DNA of 64,000 nt. Origin: Strigamia acuminata. Taxonomy: Eukaryota > Arthropoda > Chilopoda > Geophilomorpha > Linotaeniidae. A model generated the notes under the pieces. It saw nothing but the letters and a program-made list of their open reading frames with translations. It searched no databases and was not told where the DNA came from. Positions within the stretch are counted from its first letter, which is position 1. The number at the start of each line of letters is the position of its first letter. Location: positions 3,782,001 through 3,846,000 of the forward strand of contig OX442323.1 of assembly GCA_949358305.1 (NCBI GenBank). The letters are read 5' to 3'. This document shows, in pieces, positions 19,145 to 32,100 of this stretch. The translations under genes were made by a program, and so were the position numbers.

Positions 19145-19570
19145 CCTTCCCTCAGAGTTTTTCATTGGCGAAAAAACCGTACTTGTTACCCGCCCGTTAC
19201 CCGTCTCCAAAAAAATTCTCTACCCGTACCCGCCCGTACCCGACCCATACCCGTCCCGTACCCGAACTCTTCCAGCGCCGCATGGTATCGAGTTTTGAAC
19301 TATGCATTTATCTTTTGTATTGTTTTTATTTCGCTATTTTGATTACTTGATTTGTTTCTTCTTTTAGAAGAGTCTTCATTTGTTTTGTTTTTAAGTTTGA
19401 TTATTATATTTTTTTTATTGTTATTATTTTTTTTCTACACACAACACACGTGCATCTGCATCGTATAACGTACATATTTAATTTCCGACGCTAGCGCCAT
19501 GGCGTGGCGTTAACGTCGTAAAAACGCGTACCCGCGAGACCCGTACCCAATGAAAAACACTGCCTTCCCT
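19145..19570. mobile_element. hAT-type MITE with 8-bp target duplication
   Basis: The 410-bp element spans 19153-19562. It begins CAGAGTTTTTCATTGG and ends with the inverted CCAATGAAAAACACTG, the CAGNG-type ends typical of hAT transposons. It is flanked by a perfect 8-bp direct repeat CCTTCCCT at 19145-19152 and 19563-19570. Inside, near both ends, are clusters of CCCGTACCCG motifs (19186-19266 and 19527-19548) that look like transposase-binding sub-terminal repeats. There is no transposase ORF. Confidence 0.9.
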
Positions 19571-20192
19571 TCTACATCCTTGATTCAGCCACGTAGATGT
19601 AACGAGCGCCATCAGGTGGACGTTAATAGAACTAAAGATGTAAACATTGCCGTAAAAATTGCGTACACGAGATAACGAAAAATTGAAGAGGAAACTTGTT
19701 TAAGCCTAACAAATAATACTTAGCGAAACGATGTAGAGGTGACGGCCGATCCAGCAATTTGTTTCCAAAATCAATCCAATAATTCGTTTTAAATTTAAAA
19801 AAAATTATTTTAATTCCTAATAATGGTATTTGGAAAGAAAAAACAAAAAAAAGAGAAATCAACGTTAGTGAGAAACATGAAACGATGAAAGGAATGCAAG
19901 AATGCATGACAAAATATCAATAAAAATCATATACTCTTCAAAAGACTAAGTCAAATGATTGAGAATGGAGAAAACTGTGGCACATTTCATTTTTTTTTCA
20001 AAATAAAAATCAACAACAACAAAAATAAAAAGTTTTCAACTTTTCCGTCCTCCTTCCTTCGACATTACAAAACCCAAACAAACTCCACCAAACAAAATAT
20101 CACAGCTGCAACACGCATGTCCAATCACAGACACACCGATAAACAAAAAGCAAGCACCCGAGCACGTCAGTGACGTCACGCTCACATAACAA
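19571..20192. other. 3' flank of receptor guanylyl cyclase gene 1
   Basis: A/T-rich, with no coding exon recognised. It should contain the 3' UTR of the minus-strand gene ending at 20193. No perfect AATAAA on the minus strand lies close to the stop; an ATTAAA occurs near 19811. Confidence 0.3.
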
Positions 20193-23100
20193 TCACACCA
20201 TACTCTCGGTGTCGTGTTCCGTAATAACCAACTTATTCCTCGCCTTCACGCTCGGGCTGTTGTTGCTCATCCCGTCCTGGCTGCTAAACAAACCCGTCAC
20301 CCAATCACGGAACGAACTGCGCGTCGGCTTACTCTCAATCTCGTCGCACGACCGCCATCTTTTCGCCGACTTGCGGTCGAGAAAATGATTGAGCTTAATT
20401 CGCGCGAAATTCGGTCTCTCGAGCGCGCCGTCCCTCTCGTTGGCACCGAGTAGTGGCGTGGTGGCCACGTCCTCTTTCTTCGCTTTGGCGCTTTCGTTCT
20501 TCGAGTTCAGCACGCACCCGTTGGTCACCACTCCCTTCCCCTCGTCGCGGCACTTGGACTCGAGGTCCTGGCACGCGGCCACGTTCAACGTCTCGTACGA
20601 CTGGCGCGGGCTCGGGCAGGGCGACTCCTCCTCGCCCTGTTTGTCGATCGAACAGCTGCGGCCGCGCACGGGACTGCATTGTTTGCGGTGGCGCGGCGAG
20701 TCGATGTGGTTGCCGCTGCCGCCGCCCGTCGAGCCGACGAGAAACGACGGCATGCCGACCATCCCGTTGCCCGTGGGCGCATCTTTGGCTTCGAAATCCA
20801 TCACTCGAGGAATGCTCGAATTGCGGCGTCCCAAAATGGAGGCGGCGCGGGCTTCGGCGCCCATCTTGGGACTCCGACGCCGCGCTTCCACGTCCGAGTT
20901 GCGGCAGAGATGCGCCGGTTGGGGGCCGAGATCCTTGTAGTTGGCTCGGCGGCGCTGGATGTCCACCGATTGGTCTAACAGCCACGCGGTGCACATTTCG
21001 CCTTTGCCCTGGAAAAGAATTATTTTTATTTTTTAATTTTATTTTATTTAATTTTATTGAATTCGTACCTTGATTTTCATGAGACCTCGCTCGACCATCT
21101 TGTATCCGCCGAGTTTTTCCAGGTGTTCGCGGCACTGTTGACTAATGTGGATCTTCAAGGGTTCGCCGGTCGATTCCATCCTGGACGCCGTGTTGACAGT
21201 GTCGCCGAACAAACAATACCGAGGCATTGTAATACCCACAACTCCAGCGACGACTGGGCCTGCAATCAATTGCCAATCAGTCAATTAACCAAAAAATATT
21301 TCCAAAAAATAATTTTAAAAAAAATATTTTCAAAAAATAATTTTCCAAAAAATATTTTCAAAAAATAATTTTCAAAAAAATATTTCCAAAAAATAATTTT
21401 CCAAAAAATAATTTTCCAAAAAATAATTTTCCAAAAAATAATTTTCCAAAAAAATATTTTCAAAAAATAATTTAAAAAAATTAATTTTCAAAAAATAATT
21501 TTCAAAAAATAATTTTCCAAAAAATAATTTTCCAAAAAATATTTTTGATTTTCGGATGTCATTACCAGTGTGGATTCCAATTCGGAGTTTAAGTATATCA
21601 TTTGGCCTGTGCGGTACACGAAAACTCTTAATACTGTTCAATAATTCGAGCGCCATGGAAGCGATTTCGGCGGCGTGGAAATCCTTGTTTCTGATTGGCA
21701 GCCCGCTCACCACCATGTAGGCGTCTCCGATGGTTTCCACTTTGTACACGTTGTAGTTGCGAGTGATAGCGTCGAAGCGCGTGTACAACTCGTTCAAAAA
21801 CGCCACGACTTCCAACGGAGTGCTCTGCGCAGACATTTCCGTGAAGCCGACAATGTCGCTGAAATAAATTGTGACCGCCTCGAACGATTCCGGCTCCACG
21901 GCTTCGCCCCGCATCAACTGAGCGGCGACAGACCTCGAAAATAAATCAAAAATAAATCAAACTAAACGTTGCAGTTTTTAATTCTTTAATTACTGCGGCA
22001 ACATCCGATGAAGTAGCGCTTCCGTCTTCTTTTTCTCTTCCATGAGCAGCGCGGTTCGTTGCTCGACGAGTTCCTCCAGATTGCTCGCGTATTTCTCCAT
22101 CATGATCATCATGTTATCAAAAATATTCGATTTCCTAGCAAATATTCAACGTAATCAATCCGTTTGGCCACATTCTCGATAACTACGCACATCCCGTGTC
22201 TCATTTTCTTCAACCGATCCCTGATATGCCGAAAATCCGGCCTCGCGTCCGGTTTCTCGTGCCAACAGTCCTTCATGCAACTCACAACGTAATCTTGGCA
22301 CTCGATATTTTCCGTCGAAGGCCGCAGAAAATTACCATCAATTGGGCATTTAATTCTCTGAATAATATCTAAAAATAACACATTAATTCCGTGTTGATTT
22401 TAGAACGTTCGAAGACACCCAAATTCTGTTTTTACACTCTAGACACTTCCAGAACAAACCGTGTTAAAAAAAGACGATGTTTACCCACAATTCCCTAAAT
22501 ATTTCGTAGAATACTTGTGTTTTAACAATTTTAGTTTAATTGTATTTTAAGTTTAAATTTTGAGCATTTTGTAAGCATGTACAAACAGAATTAGGTGTGG
22601 CGAATTAAAGAACCTTTCGAAGTCATGTCGGTGTCGCCGAACGGGCCGTTCCGCACGACTATTTCGTGCAGAATGATGCCGAATGCGTAAACGTCTCCTT
22701 TTTGAGTTCCTTTCGAGTGGAAACTGTGATCCCGCAATAATTCTGGCGCTTTCCATAACAAATCTGAAATAAAATAAAAAAATTAATTTTTTTTTTCTCC
22801 AAGTTTTCGCGGTTTTCGAAATACTTACTGAAATAAAATTGATCTTCGCCCGCTTGTTCCCTGACGGCTTGCCTTCGGAGTTCATGAAGTCCGAAATCGG
22901 TGATTTGGAGAACCCATCTACTTGTGACGACACAATTAGACGACTTTAAGTTGCCGTGAGTTTTGAGGTCGCTGTCGTGTAAGTAAGTCATGCCCTGGAA
23001 AATTAACAATTCATTCACTTTTTATTAGTTGTGTTTGTTTAACTAATTGCACGTTTTTGTTTGCGATTAAAATGAGAAAATTATTAAATTAAATCGTCGT

Positions 23101-26100
23101 AGCGGAATTTATCTAAACATTTTAATCTCGCAAATAATAAAAAACGAAAGTTGATTTTGATTATTTTTTTTTTTAATAAAAAAAATAACAATAATCATTT
23201 TTTACCTTTATAAGATCAAAAATCAGCGAAGCGATAAACATGCTGTCCAATTTCAAATCGTCATTCTCTAGAACATCCTAAAAAAAATCATAAAAAATTA
23301 AATTTCCATCAAAAACCGCGCACATTCCAAAAATAAATCATTTAAGTTTCCCGCAACTCGTCTTTAATTTTAAATGTAAAAGAAAATAAAAATAAATTTA
23401 AAAAAAATTAAAAATTAATTTTTTTCATTTGCGTGACCCGACAAGATACATCAATGCGTTAGTAAATTCACTTGATATGATAAAAATATTATCTCGAATA
23501 TTATACACGACAACGAGCAACAAGTTAAAAACTTAAAACAATTCCATGCGAACGTGCGTTTCCCCTTTCCGCTCACCGATAAGCTTCCTTTGGCACAATA
23601 TTCCGTCACCACGTAAATGCAGTTTGCATCCACACAAGCGCCTAAAAACGGATTCACGTTGTCTTGGTGCATTTCCCGCATCTAAAATTAAAAAAAAAAA
23701 AAAATCAAAATTAAAATATAAAATTAAATGTTTTGAAACTGATAAAAAAAAGTTATTTTTAAACCAAAATTTGATAAAATTTTTTTTTAATTTTTTAAAA
23801 CCCATATCGACTTACTGTTCTCATTTCCTTCATACTTCCTCTCCCGATTTCGATATTTTTCTTGGCGAAACGAAGCAATTTCGACGCCACAATCACACCC
23901 CTGTACGTGCCAGTGGGTGCAAATGTTTGATAGCAAAGTTTAGACTCTAAAGAAGTTTGGCTGACAAGACTTAACTAAAAAAGAATATAAAAAAAAAAAA
24001 TCAAACTTTTATAGCACCGGGAAATTTAATGGCTTTCAATGGCTATAAATAAACCTCTCCTTGACCATCAGTCCTGTCAAGAATGCGCGTTGGGTTTAAT
24101 AATAGCCACTTAAATGTTATGTAAGAACGTAATAAATTTTAAGAGTTAATTAAAATGATCGGCACTAACCTTACTGGTTGTAGAAACAACTCCAGGTTTC
24201 GATTTAAATACAAGGTCTTTAATGTCTATTTTCCACAATAGTCCAGCTATTTCTTGCTCGTATTTCCAATTTCTATTTACAAATGAAGATTAAATCTCTC
24301 GTTTTTCAATGTACGGTTATCGATTTTAAAGTTTACTTGTATAAAATGATAGCGATGATAGTTATGATGACGAGAAATGAGCCCAAAACGACGGCAACCA
24401 GTTTCCGTTTATTGTCTGTTTGTTGGAATGAAATTCTAAATTACTAATTTGGCGTTAATTTAATAAATATAAATATATTAACCAATGCCGCGAATGCATT
24501 TCGCACCGTCGAATCCACACCCGGGTTCGTCTTCCGGTCTTTCGTTGCCGACCCACAGTATTTTACGGTTTTCGTCCGAAGGAACGTAGTTCTGCGCATT
24601 AAAACACGTTAAAGTTAATTTAAACAGCCGCCATCTTGATTTCGACAGCAAAAACATTTGAAACCGCAAATGGCACATTAAATCAGTTACGATTTCATAG
24701 GTGTCAATATTCAATACCGGTAATGTGTCGTTTTCGTCAAGTTGGAACGTTCCGACTTTGTGGAAAAACTTGGTTTGACCGCTTGAATTGGCGATTATTT
24801 TTGCGTCCGTCTCTTCTACCAACGCTATGAGAGAATAATTGCCCTCCGCATCTCCGTTTTCGTCCACCTTTATGTTTACTCCGCGAATACCTTGATTTCA
24901 AACAATTACAACTTTACAAATCAAATAAAACGTAAAAAAAAAATATATAAATCGTACTCATATGCGTTTTGCCTCGTATCTTATTAATAATTTCTGCACC
25001 ATCTGTTTCGTTCCCTCCCTCCGCCAATGTTGAGTTTAACGCGAGCGCGTACATGTACACGGCGTCGTACAAATGAGCGGCAAAAATCGTTATATGCTAA
25101 TACAAAAATAATAATCAATACAATTAAAGCATAAAAACAGGAAAAGCCGTTTAAACCAACAAAAACTTGGCCCAGAACGAGCGTTTCTACTGTTGGTTCA
25201 TTAAACATAACTAACTTTATTAACAAGGAATTATGGGTAATATACAAAGAAATATGGGTTACACTAAAAGGTAAGGTTAATACGAAAAGGAGATACATTA
25301 ATAGGCTGCCATTACCTTCTGTACGTTCCCCGGCATTGGATCTTTAAAGTTAAAAGGATCCATATTGTTGTACGAGCGGACTTTATCTTCAAAATCCTTG
25401 TAGCCGTCGTTCTCAACCGGTGTCGTTGCGACGATAAACAAAGAGCGGCTTGCTAAAAGATCTTCGCTGTCGGATAATCGTTCATCGATCATCTTACTGA
25501 AACTCGTTCCTTCTGCAATTCAATATATTCGAGTTAATTTCCACCGAAAGTCAACCGAATGAAATCGTTATTGGAGCTTGAAAAATCAACAGAAGACACA
25601 AATTTGCCAGTGCATCAGCTTTAATACTACAGTAGCTGTTCTAGTATGAGCCGTCAACTACACTCCTAGGCGAGATCGGAGCTAACGTGGCTCGGGCAAT
25701 GCCATAAAGTGGAGATTTTTCTTTTTAATTCTGTTGACAACAATTTTAGTAAGTGTTTGCCAACCATAACTTGAGTGTTGAGTCTTTATTGAATTTTTCT
25801 ATGGGGTAATTAGTTCATGCTGCTTATACATGAAAAATTGATTAGAAAATTCACACAGGGCCCTCTGGTGTTCGAAAAACCACCGTTTGGTGTTCACCAA
25901 GACTTTAGACAATTTGGAATATTTATTAAAATTATATAGTCAGGTACTTTTGAAATGTGTACATAATATAAGGTAAATAGTACTCCGTAAATAATAAAGT
26001 TTTTGTTTTCAAATAGTTATTAAATTGGCCCCATTTGTTGCACGGACAACATCTAAATGATATACAATTTCTGTCCAAGTCTTAATGGCGGCAGTTATTC

Positions 26101-29100
26101 TTTGCTTCGGGTCATTTATATCTCTTACTTTAATACGATGCACAATGTTTCATGTGTCATCGTATCCATTAATTTAATTGAAATAAAGTTTTGTATTTCT
26201 CCCGAACTTCTTTTATTTAAATGTGGTGTGGTTGCTAAGTTCTCTTGCATAGCAACCACACAATTGAATTACACTGTACCAATAGATTTGTTAAGATTAA
26301 ACATCACGAATGAATTGATAAGGATTTTGGAAGAAATGAGCAACGGCAGAGTGATAGCATCAAGTAATTCCGAGTATGCCACAGTAACCTCACAGGGATG
26401 TTATGTCTGGAAATGAGCAGGCCGTAAATATGTCTGCCGGGTTAATATCTGTGTGCACTTTCTTTAGAATAAAGACACCGTCATGTAACCAGTCCCGGAT
26501 AAAATAGAACCGTGATGTTCAGACTTCGTTTGTTACATTAAACAAATGTAGCAAACGAAAAACCGAAATTATAATTGCTGACAAAAATGGCGGTTTTGAA
26601 TAAGAGCCGCGGCTATTAATCGATAAAATGGATGTACTTCATTTTAGCGATTTCATTTTAGCAATTTCATTTTAGCAATTTCATTTTAGCGACACACTAT
26701 TTTAGCGAACATGTCATTTTAGCGACAGAAAAACCTAGGTTTAATTCCTAAGAAGGGCTAACAAGGGGGGGGGGGGGCAAACCTAACCTTACTGGTTTTT
26801 TGTGAAAACCACTTTTTTGAGCCGGCTTGTCGCTAAAACCTAGGTTTTTGTGTCGCTAAAATGACATGTTAGCTAAAATGGGACTTTTTTGGTAAAAATC
26901 GCTAAAATGAGCATCGCTAAAATGACTATAACCGGATAAAATACGCTATTTGTTACCACCTAATATTAGTGTAAATTTTTTTTAGCAAGATTAATAAAAC
27001 TGAAATGACATTTCATTGCTTACGTAATAAATAGTCGCTCATTTTAGTTTCGCTGTACGGTTCTTCAATGTATATGACCATGTATTCGCCTTTATCAAGA
27101 AGCCTCTTCATCCGCAGAGTTGTCATTAGAAATGTTAAGTCCTCGAAATCACCAATAAAAATATATACTAAAAAAAACAAAAACAAAAAATTATAAATTA
27201 AATTTGTAATAAATATAAATTTTAAAAAAAGAAATGCATGTTTAAAAAAAAAAATTAAAACTCTTGACGCATTAATAAAACTGCATTATTTACGATTAGA
27301 CTTAATTTGACAGTTAACAAGATAAGTGGCAACCACAGTAACTGCACCATCATTTATCAACTGCAACGAAATTCAATACATTTTTTTAGAAATTAAATTT
27401 ATTTCGCGGGGACAATAAGAAAAACCAACATACACAAAAAAACTGATTACTCGACACGACACGCTTCAACATCCGAACCCCGAGTGAAAGGGAAAATTCC
27501 TATCTAAAATTAGCAGTGCACAAAAAACGTGCAACAGTGCAACACCAATTTCATCCACAACAAACAAAAATGTAAATAAAAACCCCTAAAAAAATCCAAA
27601 AAAAAAAAAATTGATGTTATTACATGTTCCCCGACATTTTTAATATTTTTTAATTTAATTTCAACAAATAAAGAAAAATGAAAAAAAAAATGAAATGGAT
27701 TTTTCTAGTTGTATAGTGAATACTAAATCGGTTTGGAATATAGACACAAGCAAGACAGAAAGAACCCGCCTAGAATTGATTACGTCAAGATAAGGAAATT
27801 TATAGCGGATAGGGCAGTCTTTGAAGCCAAGATCAAGGGGACTAGCATACAAAAGCTCCATTGATTAAGTTTAAAGAAAAATGTTGTTGTTTTTTTGTTT
27901 GGAGTTGAGTTTAAAGTTGAAGCGAGCTGATGGAAAAGCTTACTTCTTGTGGTTTGGTAAGTATTGTCCACGATTGTACCGAAAGGTTGTTTGTCACAAC
28001 ACTTTTTCCTTTGTTCGCAGCAAGTAGAAACTTTGGGAAATGTCTCCAAGTGGTTGATCGTCATATTGTATTCTATAGCCAGATTACGCAAACTGAGTGC
28101 CAGTTTCTTCGACTTGTCGAGTTCTGCATAGAGGATTGAAAATTTCAACCATTTGTAATATTTGAGCAAACTGATGACTGATTTTGTAATCTGAAAAAAT
28201 AAAAATAAAAATTGCATATTTTGGATAAGTTATGACGCAAAATATAAATTATATAAAGAGGCAATAAATGTTGTTAACTATAGGCTTGTCCAATTTACAA
28301 AATCGTATTAGCATGCAAAAATATACAGAGACCTGGTGATTTGGAAAATGTAATTACTCTGTAACTAACTAAAATTTTTATTTGAAACTAAAACCGTCGT
28401 ACGGAGTTTGAAACGCCATTTTTACGTCCGGAAAATTATATCACTCGAAAACCCAAAATACACCGCAGTAGATTGCAATATAATTTCAATACATTTCAAA
28501 AATGCTTTAATACATTTATAAATACCATTTATAAATTTCTAAGAAAATTTGATGGGACACACTTTTGAAACATGACTTGTATAACATCAACAAATAAACA
28601 AACTTATTTATCGACATCATTTATTTGTTATTCATACAAGCAATATTTTGCTTCATAACTTCGCAAAATTTAGACTTTTAATCGTCATTAAGAACTCTCC
28701 GCTACTTCCGCATTCATTAAGACATTTAAGAAGAATAAAGCCACCATCATCCCAGAATCGATCTCACTTGATCACTTTTTTCTTCTTCTTATCATAGTAC
28801 ACCTCTGGCCAAAAATCTTCACATTTCAGCCAGAGGTGCACATTCTGGTTATTAACTAAAAGCTAGGTATGCGCAGCACTCGTGAAATGTTCCCTTCATA
28901 AATATAACATCCGAAACCCACTCCACTCTTCAGTGGATGCCCTACAGGTTGCAATATATTATGGACAAGGAAAAATCCAATTCTTATGACCCCTGGGTAT
29001 ACTATAGTTACACCTTTCAGTGCTAGCAGAGACCTAAAATGAGAATTTCACTCAATTCTCCTAAACTGAGAGCACTGGCACGCCACAGTGGTTTCATTTC

Positions 29101-32100
29101 TTCAATTACACTCTCGACCGAGGTGTCTCTCCGCATTTCCGGTGCCTAACCACGCTCGAGCTTAGTTTTTCATCAACTGATACGAAACAATTGATGCGTA
29201 TGTCACTCGATAACTGCATCAGTTCATCCGTTTGAGTTCTATTTGTAGGGAAAAACACCAGGACTCTTATTTAGTGCGTATTCCATTGTCCGCGGAATTT
29301 CATTCATGAGCTAACAAAAGGTCTGTTTACATAATTGTGGAGTTATCTGGTGTCCGATTTGAGTATTAAATTTTCAATGGCCGATTATAACACGGCCCGC
29401 ACAATAATCAAGGCCTGAAACACAATAACAATCAACTAGAGAATAAATTGAGTGTTAGTTAAAAGGAATACGACTCCCTGTTGGATTTATAACGTCGTTA
29501 TAGCAGTTAGTACAGTCAAGGTCGTGACACTTGAGCCGCAAATGAACAGTTAAATTCTCGAAATTAGTTGCAACTTTTGATGAGATTAAGACTTAATCTC
29601 GGATTTATAATCAACTCTGGCGGTTGCTAAATTTAATAAATTATAGTGGGAATGCCAATCATCTTAAACCGGAGTGTAGTAATAACTTAATATTCCACTG
29701 GAGCAATGTAATGTGATTAAATTGGCTCGAAATTAAAGCTAGAAGCGGGGCATGCTGCAGGGGCTAGAACCAAAACCCAATATTCATTTTGTGCAATCAA
29801 AATGCATTTCCGAGGAAAGGGAGTACTTCTACACATCAAACAACTTCCACAGACATCCTTGAAACATCCCACAGACATAATATGGACTTTGTATCATGTT
29901 GAGCATTCTACGAGAGTCTTCACAACAAATGGCGCGTTTTTATAATGTAGGATGTATGCAAAGTCTTTAGAAAATTTGAAAAATGTATTAAAATTACAAG
30001 AAAAGTCAGATACATTTGAAATGTGTACAAAATGTTAAGTAAATAATAATAATGCAAATATCAAATTAATTTTCTTTTGTTATTATCAACGGCGCTGCAT
30101 TTCTAGTCCTAATAAACACCGCAGTTAACGGAGTGGCGCGACCGAAAGTCAAAGTACTGATTTTTGGTACGGATATTGGACAAGCCATAAATAACATAAT
30201 TTATTTGTTGATGTTATACAATTAATGATTTTTTCTACTTACTTGAGTATCTGTTGGATATGTGCGTGCAAAAGTTGAGTAAATTTCTTTCTTCGATACT
30301 TCGGGGTCGGAACATTTCTAAAGTAGAAATAAAGAAACATGTCAGATGTCATATTTGACGTTATTGTTATTTTCCTTTTGTCAATACCAGCTGATTCAAA
30401 TCAATTTTTTTTGGCTCGTAATTAATTAGACGTGAAAATAATCAAAGGAAACATTTTTTTTTTCTTTTTTGCAAGTGTTTGGTTCCATTTGGTAAATAAC
30501 ATTTTCGAAAAAAAGGAAATGCAATGTAAACAATCTATTTTTCTTTCTGCCTTCCTTTAAAAGCGCCATTACGTCAAACCAAACATTTTTATTGATCAAA
30601 TGTTGTCATTTCCTGCAATTCCCTTTCTAAAAAAGAAACAAAAAACATTTCCTTCTACGAAAATTTTTTTAAAAAAAAAAAATATTTTAATTTATTAGAA
30701 AATTTCGAGGAAAAAAATTATTTTAATTTTTTTTTTTTTTTGACAAAGTGAGTCTGCAATTTTAATGAAATACGATAACTCATGCAGTTTCACCCCGAAA
30801 TTTGTCACCTTATCTTTTATAAAAATTCCCCAGCAAGATTTACGCACAAACTTGACGAAATGATGCATGCAAATATTGCAAACTGCATGAAAACAACCAC
30901 AAATTAAAATCACAAACATTTATCATTTTGCCGTAAAAATCGACTTGTCTTCACCTTCCGTGCGTTTAATCACCAAAAAGCTGTAGAAAAATAAACAGAA
31001 AACCTTCAAAAGAGGCCAATGTCCTCATGTCATCCAAAAATCCCAACTTGAACTTAGAAAATAAAAATAAAAATATAAAAATCCCTTTTTTTCCCTTCAC
31101 CTTTCAAATCACTAATAACTAACATTAATAAAAGAAGAAAAAAAAAATATTGATCTGCAAGTTGCACCCAAATTTATCATTTGTCATTCTCAGTATTGAT
31201 ATTCCGCTGCAATTCTAGCAGAATTACCACAGTTCGTTGACCCAAGATTGGTCGAATTTTCTCGTTTAATATGAAACAGCTGTCGCTAAAATTCAAAACT
31301 AAGATTTCTAATTTATTCATTTCTTTTCCACGTCTAATCGAAATACACACGCAGGACCCAATTACTAACGACCGTATAGTCATTAAGTCACGCCACCCGT
31401 TGCTAAATCAGCACTTTTCTTTCTTCGTGTTACTCAATATCACGTCCATAAAATCCATTGAAACTCTATTAATTCGTCTCATCTATTGTGAAATTCGACA
31501 ACTTTTTGTCTCTTTAACACCAAATAAATTCATTCTTGAATTGCAACACTATAAATCCTTTTCCTGGACTTTGAAAACCTCTAAAACCACCTTCTAATTA
31601 CACCATTTAAGCGAAATTGCAACATAAACGGCAGATATGAGGAAGTAGCAAAGACCCTAGGCACATTTCACAACAATTTGACATCATTTTAACGACAGAA
31701 ATCGGAGAGAAAAGGCTTAAAATCGATAAATTTTTACCTTCAAATGCCATTAAACTCGATAAAAACTGTTATAAAAATAGCCACGAGTGATTTCACACCT
31801 GCTCTTTGTATACAAAACACATTAAACAAACAAAGATATACAAATCGAGAATAGAATTTAAAAGTTAAAAAAAAAATTCCACAAAGAAAATAGAAAAAAA
31901 TTTGAATCTTTGCACTCCACAGAACAAGAAGTGGCTTTGAATAATTCAAGCCAGCGCTCGTCCTTTGACATTTTCCGAGCCAACTATTGGCTAAATGACA
32001 CAATCGACTGGTGTCGAATTCTAGCAACACATGTAAACAACATCTGGAGAGATAAATTTTTAAATTTTATGCAATATTTGGACAAAATTTGGAATTTTGA

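Noticed and set aside
20585-20782. Arg/Ala-rich frames on both strands across the last exon of cyclase gene 1
   Set aside because: Shadow frames of the GC-rich coding exon; the cyclase frame continues from the catalytic domain with matching phase.
26057-26416. 119-codon plus-strand ORF in a cyclase intron
   Set aside because: Contains a hairpin-forming inverted repeat, no domain, no consistent codon pattern.
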